Assembly: GCF_014698145.1 (NCBI RefSeq)
Contig: NZ_JACJSM010000026.1
Coordinates: forward strand, 24,473-88,472
Length of the DNA: 64,000 nucleotides
Direction: 5' to 3'
DNA from: Oscillatoria sp. FACHB-1406
Lineage (GTDB): Bacteria; Cyanobacteriota; Cyanobacteriia; Cyanobacteriales; Spirulinaceae
In this document: positions 46,443 to 56,043 of the stretch, piece by piece
How positions within the stretch are numbered: position 1 is the first letter of the stretch
Layout of the letters: every line of letters begins with the position of its first letter
Translations under genes and position numbers: made by a program
The notes under the pieces: model-generated
Database searches by the model: none
The model's input: the letters and a program-made list of their open reading frames with translations, nothing else
Told to the model about the DNA's origin: nothing

Positions 46443-47070
46443 TTGCTAGGGCGCGATCGCGAAATTTCGAGTCGTTAATGACGATATGGCGATCGTCATC
46501 GATAAAGATATAATTTTCCCGCTGTAATTTTCCGAGCAATCGCGTTATAGTGACGCGCGTTGTCCCGATTGCATTCGCTAAGTTTTGATGGGTTAAGCGA
46601 ACTCCAATGCGCGTTCCTGCTGCACTTGCTTCTCCGAGTTCGGATTGTAGCAATAATAAAAGTTGGTTGAGGCGATCTTCAACTCGTCGCTGTCCGGCAA
46701 TAGAAAGCATCGCCTCTGTTTGTTTGAGTCGGCGACTCAAATTCACAAACATTAAATGACACAAACGGGCGGAATTTTCGACCTCGCTCGAAAAATACCA
46801 ACGTAAATACACATCTGATAAAGCGCGGGCTTCGTAGACTTCTAAATACGTCAGCCAATGCCCGAAAAATGTTGCGGGTTGCGCCCAGCCTAACAAAACT
46901 TCTTCGCCGCTCGAATGGGTGGTGCTAAGCTGCACCAAGCCTCGATAGACTTGCCACACGCCTTGAGTCATCAGCGGAATCATTTCGCCTTTTGGATAAA
47001 AGTGCAGTCGCTGTCCGTTTTGGCTGTCGTCGGTGGAGAATTCCGGTAATGTTTGAGGAGTTAGGAACAT
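46429..47070 (-). CDS. Crp/Fnr family transcriptional regulator
   Basis: From ATG 47070 the protein has 213 residues (an in-frame TTG at 47160 would add 30). The N-domain is cupin-like and the C-domain is a Crp-type winged helix (RLTHQNLANAIGTTRVTITRLLGKLQ), nearly the same wording as the regulator at 32408-32995. The cAMP phosphate-binding cassette is not recognisable (QPATFFGHWLTYLEVYEARA). The C-terminal residues MDNG and the stop codon are contributed by TTATCCA repeats, so the original end may have been altered. Confidence 0.82.
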   Translation of the reverse strand: MFLTPQTLPEFSTDDSQNGQRLHFYPKGEMIPLMTQGVWQVYRGLVQLSTTHSSGEEVLLGWAQPATFFGHWLTYLEVYEARALSDVYLRWYFSSEVENSARLCHLMFVNLSRRLKQTEAMLSIAGQRRVEDRLNQLLLLLQSELGEASAAGTRIGVRLTHQNLANAIGTTRVTITRLLGKLQRENYIFIDDDRHIVINDSKFRDRALAMDNG

Positions 47071-47163
47071 ATCGTCAGGCGCAAAGCGCAAGCAATAGGC
47101 GTTTACTGGTAAGTGTAAGGACTGAAGGTAAACGTCTGGTAATGGTTGGGTTAAATTCAAGGA

Positions 47164-47338
47164 TAATTCGTAATTCGTAGTTCGTAATTCGTAGTTCGTA
47201 GTTCGTAATTCGTAATTCGTAATTCGTAATTCGTAATTCGTAATTCGTAATTCGTAATTCGTAGTTCGTAATTCGTAATTCGTAATTCGTAATTCGTAAT
47301 TCGTAATTCGTAGTTCGTAGTTCGTAGTTCGTAATTCA
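47164..47338. repeat. TARTTCG heptamer array, 24 units
   Basis: Twenty-four uninterrupted units of TAATTCG or TAGTTCG (47164-47331) plus one diverged unit. Because three units make 21 bases, all frames stay open on the minus strand and produce a false ORF of repeated LRITNYE. It lies upstream of the Crp/Fnr gene and downstream of the CHAD gene. Confidence 0.95.
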
Positions 47339-47384
47339 CTCCCAATGTGAATTATAAGCCAAAATCCCGGTTTTACTCTTCGTT

Positions 47385-48380
47385 CTACCCTGGCTCAATC
47401 TCAAACAGCGATACCTCCTTACCCATGACGATTAGGCGGAAGTGTTCGCGATTTTTGCGATCGAGAAAAGTTTTTTGTAGATTTTGCCAAGCTTGCCACT
47501 GTCGAGCGCGGCTTTCTCGCAGTTGCTGGGCTAAAATAGGCATAGATTCTTTGATGTTTTCCTCTAAACTGCTATCGAGAAAGTCTTCAAGAACAAAACT
47601 GTCTTGAATCTCTCCGAGAATTTCTTGAATGGCTTTAATCTCTTTTAGAAAATCTTGGTAACTTTCGTCATAAAAGGACTCGAAGAGTTCGAGTTGATAG
47701 CGCGATCGCTTAGCTTCTTTTCGTAGGTCGTGCAATGTGACTTCGTGCTGGTTGAGAATAGACTCAACGGCTTTAGAATCATTTTGATGCGTTATCGTTA
47801 GCGTTTCGCCTTCAATTTTTGTACTGACAAACCATCCGGGATGCAGTAGTAGTTTGCTAACTTGGGGAAGTAAGAGATCGGGGAGAACGATTTCAATGGG
47901 AACGCTGCCGATCGCGTTATGTTGGGGACGTTCCAGCCATTGTGTCAGAGCTTTTTTTAGGGCGGTGTAAGTTTTGCCATCGAGGGTATCTCGAACGCGC
48001 TCAAAGACCTCTTTCCTGCGCTTTTCTAGGCGTTTTAAGGCACGGTTGAGTTGTTTTTGTTCGTTGCTGGGTAAAGCGGGCTTATATTGCGTTTCTAGGG
48101 CTTCTGTGAGAACGTCGAGATCCCGAAGTTTGCCGAGAATTTTGGCGACTTTCCCCACTTTCTTGGCGCTGGCGGCAGCCGGAAGCGCGATCGCGGGCGC
48201 AAATCCGGCGATCGCGCTGCGCAACCGGCGCATCCCCACTCGCATTTGGTGCAATTCTTCGGGATCCTTATCTTTAAGGACAGCAGTTTCATGCTTGAGG
48301 ATTTTGTGGGAGTGTTTCGCGATCGCCACTTCCGCCCAATCGGAAAACGTTCTCACTTCGTCAGCCTTTGGAGGTTTCAT
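47385..48380 (-). CDS. CHAD domain protein
   Basis: The 331-residue protein is helical and rich in conserved-spaced His, Arg and Lys: HQMRVGMRRLRSAI near residue 45, the hallmark of CHAD domains, and a second LRKEAKRSRYQLELF near residue 225. CHAD domains bind inorganic polyphosphate through basic residues and are often linked to granules. No CYTH partner is adjacent. Upstream (start side) and downstream are heptamer arrays. Confidence 0.88.
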   Translation of the reverse strand: MKPPKADEVRTFSDWAEVAIAKHSHKILKHETAVLKDKDPEELHQMRVGMRRLRSAIAGFAPAIALPAAASAKKVGKVAKILGKLRDLDVLTEALETQYKPALPSNEQKQLNRALKRLEKRRKEVFERVRDTLDGKTYTALKKALTQWLERPQHNAIGSVPIEIVLPDLLLPQVSKLLLHPGWFVSTKIEGETLTITHQNDSKAVESILNQHEVTLHDLRKEAKRSRYQLELFESFYDESYQDFLKEIKAIQEILGEIQDSFVLEDFLDSSLEENIKESMPILAQQLRESRARQWQAWQNLQKTFLDRKNREHFRLIVMGKEVSLFEIEPG

Positions 48381-48410
48381 CTTACTATTCCGGGGGTTAA
48401 ACTTTCATTA

Positions 48411-48445
48411 TAATTATTAATTCGTAATTCGTAATTCGTAATTTC
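48411..48445. repeat. TAATTCG heptamer repeat, short
   Basis: Five units (TAATTAT, three TAATTCG, TAATTTC) lie just upstream of the CHAD gene, related to the array at 47164-47338. Confidence 0.75.
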
Positions 48446-48573
48446 AGGTCGCAGAACCACTAATTTTAATTAGGCAAAAGTCGCTCGATTCTCAGCAACG
48501 ATATTCAAGCCCCCGACTCCAACGCGGAACCCCAAAGCTGACAACCCCCTCCAGCATTATCAATTGTCCATTA

Positions 48574-51500
48574 TCAATTATTTAACAGCCAATAGGTAAT
48601 CATTTCTCCTTTGCCTTTAACATAGATCGAGCCGCGTTTTTCTAGTTTAAATTTATGCTTAATTCTGTCGTAAGTCGCCGCAGTGATTTGAATTCTTCCC
48701 GGCTTTCCGCAAGATTCCATACGCGAAGCAATATTAACTGCATCTCCCCACAAATCGTAGATAAACTTTTTAGTCCCGATAACCCCCGCAACAGCAGCAC
48801 CGCTATTAATGCCGATGCGAATCTCAATCTTTCGAGCCAGCGGATTCGGGCAAGCCAAGATTGCATCCTGCATGGCGAGAGCCATGTCTGCAATCGCTTC
48901 AGCGTGATCGGGTCGCGGAATAGGCAGTCCTGCCGCTACCATATAAGCATCACCAATGGTTTTAATTTTTTCTAAGCCAAACCGTTCGGCAAGGATATCG
49001 AAATTGGAAAAGATATCGTTAAGTAAATTGACCAATTCAATCGGCGAGAGTTGGCTCGACAGCGGCGTAAAGCCGACAATATCGGCAAATAAAATACTGA
49101 CTTCATCAAAGTGTTTCGCGATCGCGCCCGGATTGTGTTTGAGTTGGTGGGCGATCGATTCGGGCAAAATATTAAGCAAGAGTTGCTCGGACTTTTGCTG
49201 TTCGTAACGCAAAGATTCTTCGGCAATTTTGCGATCGCTAATATCGCGCGTGACTAAAATTGCACTCTCCTCCGACAAGGGCGAAATCGTATCCGCAAAC
49301 CAAACCGCTCGCGTGCTTAAAGGGACGCTATACTCAATCGTAATTGCCTTTTGAGTTGAAACGGCTTGTTGGATAGCATTCAAAATCAAATCTGCCTGTT
49401 CTTGAGGAAACTCTTCGTGCAGCGTGCGCCCGACAAAAGCATGGGGCTGTCGGTAAGCCTTCTCTGCTTTCGTCGGCATTGCATTTAGGCACAGTCCCGA
49501 TACATCGCGCACGGTTACGACATCCGTCATCGCTGCAAACAGGGCTTCCATTTCTGCTTGAGCCTTCTTCTGCTGGAGAATCGTTCCCAATTGCGCGGCT
49601 GCCGCTTTCACCAAGTCTCGCAAGCTTTTATCTTCGAGGCGATAATCCAGGGTAAAGAAAACGAGAACCGCAAGTAAGTCAGAAGAAGACTCGTTCTCCC
49701 TCTCCCCCAGAGAAGGTACATTTTTACTTAAATTCCAGCGGGGGTTCGCCAAGATCGGAACGCCAAAGGCCACTTTAAAGCCGCACTCTAGAGCGAGTTC
49801 CTGTCGCAGTAGGACATCGCGAATTTGAGTCCAGTCTGTCATCCACAGTGGCTTTTGGGTTGACCAAACCGCTCCCGGAATGTCTTCATCCGGCAGAAAA
49901 GTCAAAGCTTCGCTGTAGGTGCGGAACTGCGAGATTGCTTCCACCGTTGCAGTCTCGCTCCCAATCTCTCGAGCGTACCATTGGGGACTGCACGCTAAAA
50001 CCGAATTATCCTCCGTCGGTACCCAAGCTTCGGCATAAATCCAACCCGTTGTCTCGCATAACTGTTCCACAGCAATCCCAAGAGCCGTTTCAAAATCGGC
50101 TGCGGCGCTTACCGCTTGACTGAGATCGAGCAATAATTGAATTTCTTCTTCGGCAGCCTTGCGATCGCTGATATCCTGATAAGACCCCACCATTCGCAAT
50201 GGCATTCCGGCTTCATCCCATTGCGCCTGCCCCCGAGCCAAAATCCATTTATAAGTGCTATCCTTGCAGCGCAGGCGATGTTCCACCACATACTGAGAGG
50301 TTCGACCTTCAAAATGCTTGTTAATCGCCGCGAGGGAGTGTTGATAGTCGTCGGGGTGAACTAACTCGCGCCACAGCGTCAGACTCGCTTCGAGTTCCCC
50401 ATCGCCATAGCCCAACATTTCCCAAAGACGCGCGGATGCAAAGGCTTCCCCCGTCACGATATTCCAGTCAAAGATACCGTCCCCCGTCCCGCGTAGTGCT
50501 AGTTCCCAGCGTTCTTCGCTTTGGCGCAGGGCCTCTTCTGTCTGTTTGCGCGCGGTGATATCGGTATGGGAACCGACCATGCGCGCTGGCTGACCTTCTT
50601 TGTCCCATAAGGCTTGTCCGCGACCGAGAACCCATTTGTAGCTGCCATCCTTGCAGCGCAAGCGGTATTCTTCGCAAAAATAGGGGGTTTCTTTGGCTAA
50701 ATGGGCGCGCTTGGCAGCGATAATGCGATCGTAATCGTCGGGGTGAATGCGACTGTCCCATTCTTCAGAGCAGTTAGAAAGCTCGTCATTCTCATAGCCC
50801 AACATTTCTTTCCAACGGGAGGAGTAGAAAACCTCTCCGGTTTGGTAGTTGAGGTCGAAGATACCGTCGTTATTGCCGCGCAGGGCTAGCTGCCAGCGTT
50901 CCTCGCTTTTAATCAGCGCGTCTTGGGCGCGGACGCGCACGGTGATATCAGCGATGAACCCTTCTAGATATAAAAGCTGTCCGATGGAGTCAAAAACGCC
51001 CCGTCCCTGTTCCCATACCCATTTGAATTCCCCAGTAGCGCTCGTAATCCCGTAAGTGATTTGAAAGGAGGTACGAGAATCGATCGCGATTTTGACGGCT
51101 GTCCGCACTATCTCTCGGTCTTGCGGGCGGATGAGTTGCTCGTAGGAGATATTGTGGTGGATTGTAAAATTGTCTGCTGAATAGCCGGTTAGCTCTTTGC
51201 AGCCGTCGCTGACAAACAACATTGTCCAATTCTCATCGTTGAGGCAGTGGTAAACCATGCCCGGGAGATTGTTCATCAGCGTTGAAAGAATGGATTGACT
51301 CTCCGCTAAAGCAAGTTCGGTTAACTGGTGCTGATTGACTTCTTGCTGCAACTGTTGGTTGATGGTTTCGAGTTCCCGGGATTTTTGCTCGTTGAGCGAG
51401 ATTTGCTCGAAGCCTTCGCTCGCAGCGGCGAGTAAGTCAATAACGGTTTGGGCATTCTCAAAGTCGAGTTGTTCGACTCCTAGCCAGGGGAGGGGTTCGA

Positions 51501-52584
51501 CGCGAGCTAAACTGCGGCTGACAATTTCAAATTGACCGTCGGCTCCTGCCCTGCCAATATAGTAGGGCTTGCAAACGTGATGGTTGGGTGCGATCGCGAT
51601 TTGACCGCCGGGAGAGGCGAACTGCTGACCGATGGCGGCGGTTGCAATCTCCTCGACTTCAAAGGAACCTGCCGCTTCGACGGCTTGTTTCCAGAGGTAA
51701 ACCTGGCTGTAGGAGGAGGCAATGGGATCGGAGGTAACGCGATCGCTGCCGTACCGAGCGCGAAAATTGCGAATGAAAGCTTGATTCTCTGGCGTAGCGA
51801 GACTTTGAAAGTAGTTCCAACAGGCGTAGTGACCGTTCGCTGCCGAGCCTATCTTTTGTAATTCTATCTCCGAAACGCTGGTTGCTAATATCGGAATTTC
51901 GTCGGCAGTTATTCCGGCATCGCGGTACTGCTGATAAAAAGCGGGGTTGCTATCGCCGTTGAGAGTGTTAAAGATAACATCGGGCCGCAGTGCTTGAATA
52001 TTAGCAATAGTCGCTGCGAAATTTTTTGTTCCTAATGCCCAAAATTCTTCCCCGATAATTGCTCCACCCTGCTGCTGGACTCGGGAGCGGATGAGTTGGT
52101 GGGCGGTACGAGGAAATACATAATTGGAACCGAGCAGGTAAAATCGCTTTCCTCGGTTTTGCAGCAACCAGGCGATCGCGGGTTCGATCTGTTGGTTGGG
52201 ACAGGAGCCTGTATAGAATATATGGGGCGAACTTTCTAAGCCTTCGTACTGTAAGGGATACCACAGCAGGGCGTTTAATTCTTCTATAATCGGTTTGACC
52301 GCTTTCCGGGAGCGCGAAGTCCAGCAACCGAAGATTGTCATTACCCCCAACTGCTGAATCGCTCGGCGCGCTTGCTCGGCAAACTCGTCCGGAGCAGAAG
52401 CACCATTGAGAATGACGGGTTCGATCTCGCAGTTGAGAACCCCTCCAGTTTCGTTGATTTCCGCGATCGCCATTAAAACGGCATCAATTAAGGGTCGCTC
52501 GCTTAACGCCATCGTACCGCTTTGGGAATGTAAGATACCAACTCGGATTCTGGCGTTTGAAGTAGGTTTGCGAACCGATGACAT
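48574..52584 (-). CDS. soluble receptor adenylate cyclase: PBP, PAS, GAF, CYCc
   Basis: The 1336-residue paralogue of the protein at 21996-26870. No signal peptide or membrane helix precedes its UrtA/AmiC-type binding domain (about 12-385), which keeps the urea-receptor wording LLWYPLQYEGLESSPHIFY and RFYLLGSNYVFPRTAHQLI. Next come three PAS domains, a GAF domain (about 840-985), another PAS and a class III cyclase. ATP-type residues are Lys (EKIKTIGDAYM) and Asp (YDLWGDAVNIASRME). Its preserved binding motif suggests a urea, amide or related ligand controls cAMP. The C-terminal NN and the TGA stop fall in a TTATCAA-type repeat. Confidence 0.9.
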   Translation of the reverse strand: MSSVRKPTSNARIRVGILHSQSGTMALSERPLIDAVLMAIAEINETGGVLNCEIEPVILNGASAPDEFAEQARRAIQQLGVMTIFGCWTSRSRKAVKPIIEELNALLWYPLQYEGLESSPHIFYTGSCPNQQIEPAIAWLLQNRGKRFYLLGSNYVFPRTAHQLIRSRVQQQGGAIIGEEFWALGTKNFAATIANIQALRPDVIFNTLNGDSNPAFYQQYRDAGITADEIPILATSVSEIELQKIGSAANGHYACWNYFQSLATPENQAFIRNFRARYGSDRVTSDPIASSYSQVYLWKQAVEAAGSFEVEEIATAAIGQQFASPGGQIAIAPNHHVCKPYYIGRAGADGQFEIVSRSLARVEPLPWLGVEQLDFENAQTVIDLLAAASEGFEQISLNEQKSRELETINQQLQQEVNQHQLTELALAESQSILSTLMNNLPGMVYHCLNDENWTMLFVSDGCKELTGYSADNFTIHHNISYEQLIRPQDREIVRTAVKIAIDSRTSFQITYGITSATGEFKWVWEQGRGVFDSIGQLLYLEGFIADITVRVRAQDALIKSEERWQLALRGNNDGIFDLNYQTGEVFYSSRWKEMLGYENDELSNCSEEWDSRIHPDDYDRIIAAKRAHLAKETPYFCEEYRLRCKDGSYKWVLGRGQALWDKEGQPARMVGSHTDITARKQTEEALRQSEERWELALRGTGDGIFDWNIVTGEAFASARLWEMLGYGDGELEASLTLWRELVHPDDYQHSLAAINKHFEGRTSQYVVEHRLRCKDSTYKWILARGQAQWDEAGMPLRMVGSYQDISDRKAAEEEIQLLLDLSQAVSAAADFETALGIAVEQLCETTGWIYAEAWVPTEDNSVLACSPQWYAREIGSETATVEAISQFRTYSEALTFLPDEDIPGAVWSTQKPLWMTDWTQIRDVLLRQELALECGFKVAFGVPILANPRWNLSKNVPSLGERENESSSDLLAVLVFFTLDYRLEDKSLRDLVKAAAAQLGTILQQKKAQAEMEALFAAMTDVVTVRDVSGLCLNAMPTKAEKAYRQPHAFVGRTLHEEFPQEQADLILNAIQQAVSTQKAITIEYSVPLSTRAVWFADTISPLSEESAILVTRDISDRKIAEESLRYEQQKSEQLLLNILPESIAHQLKHNPGAIAKHFDEVSILFADIVGFTPLSSQLSPIELVNLLNDIFSNFDILAERFGLEKIKTIGDAYMVAAGLPIPRPDHAEAIADMALAMQDAILACPNPLARKIEIRIGINSGAAVAGVIGTKKFIYDLWGDAVNIASRMESCGKPGRIQITAATYDRIKHKFKLEKRGSIYVKGKGEMITYWLLNN

Positions 52585-52950
52585 ATCGCACAGCCTATAG
52601 CTTTTGATGAGGAATAAGTGAGTATTTTTACTTGAACCGTTTTCAGAATGCTACCGGAGTCTACCGGATTATTCTGAAATTAGACGCTACCGTGCAATGA
52701 TTTTCAGTCTCTCGAGCAGAACCTGCCTTGTAGTGAATAGTGAAGTTTCCTCGTTATCCATTATCCATTGTCAATTATTAATTATTTTAGTTCGTCTTGC
52801 CATGCTTATTGCAGTGCGAGGTATACCCCTAGAGCCTATCCATCTTCGATCGCTTGCCTAACGAAGAATCTTTACAGGTGTATCTCATCGCGAGTTGCTT
52901 ACAGCCGGAATCGCCCGAAACCCAATGCAGCAAACGCATTGAACGCTGAA
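52585..52950. other. 366-base intergenic region with heptamer repeats
   Basis: No gene seen. TTATCCA and related units at about 52757-52785 belong to the heptamer class. The upstream region of the cyclase gene carries an inverted TTCAGAATGCTACCGG/CCGGATTATTCTGAA pair (about 52643-52679), a candidate structure. Confidence 0.45.
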
Positions 52951-53430
52951 CTAATGTCCTTGCGCTGCTTTTGGTTTAACCGTCTCTTTTTCTGAAGCAA
53001 AAGCAATTGCGTCGGCGCTCGAACCGAAACGCACTGTACCGTTTAAATTTTTGCCTTGCAGCGTCGCTTTAAGCGTTACAGCATCGCAAGAACCCACCAG
53101 CGGCGCAGCCCCGGATAACTGTAGCTCTTTTCCTTGCCATTTCCCCGATAAAGTTGGCTTTTCTTCTGCTAGCGCTTCTGGGGAGAGATTACCTTGTTCT
53201 GCTAAAAGCAACCCATGCAAATAAACTCCCGACTGCTCTACGAGCAATATTTTCGGTTCTTTTTGCAGACAGTTCGGTAAATTCTCAATTTGCAATCGAT
53301 AGCGTCCGCCTAGAGACGGCGGCGCTGTCAGATGAGTTTCACCGTAAGCGGTTACTGCATTAAACAGCACGACGACCGAACCGATCGCAATGCCGTAAAA
53401 TGCTAGAGATTTACCATTAAAATGACTCAT
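52951..53430 (-). CDS. secreted hypothetical protein, conserved in cyanobacteria
   Basis: The 159-residue protein starts with one hydrophobic segment (residues about 8-28: FYGIAIGSVVVLFNAVTAYG), then a soluble beta-rich domain (SLGGRYRLQIENLPNCL, QSGVYLHGLLL, LKATLQGKNLNGTVRFG). Two Cys (Cys54, Cys114) could form a disulfide. I do not recognise a named family. It is probably anchored in, or exported across, the inner membrane. It is divergent from a glycosyltransferase. Confidence 0.65.
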   Translation of the reverse strand: MSHFNGKSLAFYGIAIGSVVVLFNAVTAYGETHLTAPPSLGGRYRLQIENLPNCLQKEPKILLVEQSGVYLHGLLLAEQGNLSPEALAEEKPTLSGKWQGKELQLSGAAPLVGSCDAVTLKATLQGKNLNGTVRFGSSADAIAFASEKETVKPKAAQGH

Positions 53431-53557
53431 TTCAGTTATGAATTACGAGATAGAGTTAAACAAGAGGGCATTAAAAATAAAGTTAACCGCAATTGTAGGA
53501 ATGGGTCGATCCTAAAGCCTATACTATTACAGCAGTACAATCCTACTTAACCCAATA

Positions 53558-54631
53558 ATGGTGTTAGTCAATCTTTCCATTCTATTTGATAAACCCACGG
53601 GGATTACCACCTATGCTAATAACTTAGTTTCGCAACTCAAACCACTATCCCCAACGCTATTAATTGCACGCTCGCGCCCCGATTTTTGCTGCTACCCCAT
53701 CCCCGATAATCTTTCACCCGCCCACGGTAGTAAGGGCCATTTGCGTCGCTTGCTCTGGACTCAGTTTAAATTGCCGCACATCGTTCGTCAATGCGGCTCT
53801 CCCTTGCTTTTTTCCCCCATTCCCGAAGCGCCACTGTACCGCAATTGTCGTTTTGTTGTGATGGTACACGATTTAATCCCGTTGCGTTTCCCGGAACTGT
53901 TCGCGCGATCGCCCCTAATTCCATATTTTAAATACTATATTCCCCAAGTTCTCGCCCAATCCGAGCATATTATCTGCAATTCCGAGGCGACAGCTAGGGA
54001 TATTATCGATTTTTGGCAGATTCCAGCAGCGAAGATTACTCCAATTCCCCTGGCTTGCGATCGCGCCCATTTTCAACCTTGCCCCACACCCCGTAACGAA
54101 CCTCCATATTTTCTTTATATCGGACGGCACGATCCCTATAAAAATGTAAGCCGACTCATCGAAGCGTTCGCCCGGTTGCGCCCTAGCGACAGCGAACTAA
54201 GGATTGCGGGTTCCTCCGATCCCCGCTACACTCCAGCCTTGCAGGAAAAAGTCGAAACTTTAGGATTGAGTGGACGGGTAAAATTTCTCGAATACGTTCC
54301 TTACTCGCAACTTCCCGAATTATTGAGTAACGCAATTGCTTTCGTGTTTCCCTCGTTGTGGGAAGGATTCGGGATTCCCGTTCTCGAAGCAATGGCGTGC
54401 GGTACGCCCGTTATAACCTCCAATTGTTCCTCGCTTCCTGAAGTGGCGGGAGATGCGGCGCTTTTAATCGATCCTTACGCAGTCGAAGAAATTGCCACAG
54501 CGATGCAACAACTGTGGGAGGATGGAGAGGCGCGATCGCAACTTTCCCGTCGCAGTTTAGAACGCGCCCAATTATTCAGTTGGGAAAAAACCGGCGAAGA
54601 AACGGTAAAACAGTTAATAGTTAATGGATAA
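53558..54631 (+). CDS. glycosyltransferase family 4 (GT-B)
   Basis: The 357-residue protein has the GT4 pattern: GITTYANNL near the N-terminus, [57 protein letters not shown] (here [19 protein letters not shown]) and [17 protein letters not shown]. It transfers a sugar from a nucleotide sugar onto a glycan or lipid; substrate unknown. The last residues NG and its stop codon match the heptamer-type AATGGATAA. It converges on the HpnB-like gene. Confidence 0.9.
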   Translation: MVLVNLSILFDKPTGITTYANNLVSQLKPLSPTLLIARSRPDFCCYPIPDNLSPAHGSKGHLRRLLWTQFKLPHIVRQCGSPLLFSPIPEAPLYRNCRFVVMVHDLIPLRFPELFARSPLIPYFKYYIPQVLAQSEHIICNSEATARDIIDFWQIPAAKITPIPLACDRAHFQPCPTPRNEPPYFLYIGRHDPYKNVSRLIEAFARLRPSDSELRIAGSSDPRYTPALQEKVETLGLSGRVKFLEYVPYSQLPELLSNAIAFVFPSLWEGFGIPVLEAMACGTPVITSNCSSLPEVAGDAALLIDPYAVEEIATAMQQLWEDGEARSQLSRRSLERAQLFSWEKTGEETVKQLIVNG

Positions 54632-54719
54632 TTGATAATGGACAATTGATAACGAACACAGTCATTTTATTGTCCATTGTCCGATCCAATAAGATTCGGC
54701 TTTATAAATAGCCTCTTAG

Positions 54720-54780
54720 TTATCAATTATCAATTATCAATTATCAATTATCAATTATCCATTATCCATTATCCATTATA
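54720..54780. repeat. TTATCAA/TTATCCA heptamer array, eight units
   Basis: Five TTATCAA then three TTATCCA units and a partial. The stop codon of the minus-strand HpnB-like gene (54769-54771) lies in the last complete unit, and the array sits between the two convergent glycosyltransferase genes. Confidence 0.9.
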
Positions 54781-55992
54781 AACTCTGCCTTTCCAACTGC
54801 CACCGCGCCCTTGCCAATGACGCAAGGCCGAATCGAGTGTCATGAGACTATAAAGGAAGGCGATAAAAGGCAACGTAAGGGCAAACCAAGGCGAGCGACG
54901 GTAGAGGCGCAATGTGGGTAAATAGCTGATACTCATTAAACTCCAAGCTGAGAAACCCGCGATCGCAATTTGCCAATTTCCCGCTACCATTCCCCCGATT
55001 GCGGCTCCCTGCGGAACCAGATAAACTAACCCCATTCCGAGCAGTGTTCCTAGTAATAATAATGGCGAATAATTGAGTTGCGTGAAAGCAGTACGCGCGA
55101 CCATATCCCAGAGCGTTGAGAGGGAATCGTAGGGGCGCAAACTGAAGGCAGATTCCGTCAGTCCCAGCCAAATTTTGGCATCGGGAGCGCTCGATTTTAC
55201 CGCCTTGGCTAGGGAGCAATCGTCAATTAGGGCATTTTTGATAGCGGCGATGCCTCCGATGCGTTCTAAGGCTTCGCGCTTCATTAAAATACAGCCTCCA
55301 GCGGCAGCAGCCGTTGATTTTTTAGGATCGTTCGTCCAAGAAAACGGATAAAGTTTTTGGAAGAAGAAAACGAAGGCGGGAACGATAAGTTTTTCCCAAA
55401 AACTTTGACAGCGCAGTAAGACCATTAAGGAGACTAAATCGAGGTGTTCGGCGCGCGCTTTGAGGAGTAAGCTTTCAACGTTAGTGGGGACGCGATCGAT
55501 GTCGGCATCGGAGAGGAGGAGATAATCTGGAGGGGGACTTAATTGGGTAGCGTAGTGCGTTGCTTGTTCTAAGGCCCAGAGTTTTCCAGTCCAGCCTGCG
55601 GGCAGCGGTTGAGAGGATAAAATATGCAACTGAGTATCAGAATCGGCGACAATTTCAGGTGAGATTGTTGCAGTTTTAATGCTTAATGATGCGGCAACTT
55701 CTTTGGCAATATCGGCAGTTCCATCGCTGCTTTGGTCGTCAATCAGGATGACGGTCAGGGGATAAGTTTGTTGAAAAAGAGAGCGCAGCGTTTTTGGCAA
55801 AACTTCTGCTTCGTTACGGGCGGGAACGACGGCACAAACGGAAACGCTCGATTTTTCTATAAGGGAGGATTGAGAATTTGCATCTAATTTACAGTTGCAT
55901 TTCCAAAAATCACCCCAGAAAAATATTAAAACAATCCAAATCAGTAAGGAAGTTAAAGAAATCGAGAGAAAAAAAATTTGAAAATCTGACAT
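54769..55992 (-). CDS. hpnB: HpnB-like hopanoid-associated glycosyltransferase
   Basis: The 407-residue family 2 glycosyltransferase has an N-terminal transmembrane helix (about 8-27), the GT-A core VCAVVPARNEAEVLPKTLRSLF and ILIDDQSSDGTADIA, the DxD-like LLLSDADID, and a C-terminal multi-helix membrane region with YDSLSTLWDMVARTAFTQL. The arrangement fits HpnB (hopene-associated). It may glycosylate hopanoid-related lipids. No shc or other hpn genes are in this window, so the function is inferred from family. Final residues YNG lie in the repeat. Confidence 0.82.
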   Translation of the reverse strand: MSDFQIFFLSISLTSLLIWIVLIFFWGDFWKCNCKLDANSQSSLIEKSSVSVCAVVPARNEAEVLPKTLRSLFQQTYPLTVILIDDQSSDGTADIAKEVAASLSIKTATISPEIVADSDTQLHILSSQPLPAGWTGKLWALEQATHYATQLSPPPDYLLLSDADIDRVPTNVESLLLKARAEHLDLVSLMVLLRCQSFWEKLIVPAFVFFFQKLYPFSWTNDPKKSTAAAAGGCILMKREALERIGGIAAIKNALIDDCSLAKAVKSSAPDAKIWLGLTESAFSLRPYDSLSTLWDMVARTAFTQLNYSPLLLLGTLLGMGLVYLVPQGAAIGGMVAGNWQIAIAGFSAWSLMSISYLPTLRLYRRSPWFALTLPFIAFLYSLMTLDSALRHWQGRGGSWKGRVYNG

Positions 55993-56043
55993 TTAAGAGG
56001 ATTGATAATGAATCACTGTTTGCTATTCCTCGCTGGCTTTGCA

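Noticed and set aside
47164..47338. CRISPR array
   Set aside because: Units are 7 bases long without spacers and no cas genes are present.
47157..47345. 62-codon ORF of LRITNYE repeats
   Set aside because: It is produced only by the TARTTCG heptamer array; three units equal 21 bases, so the frame cannot close. No ribosome site.
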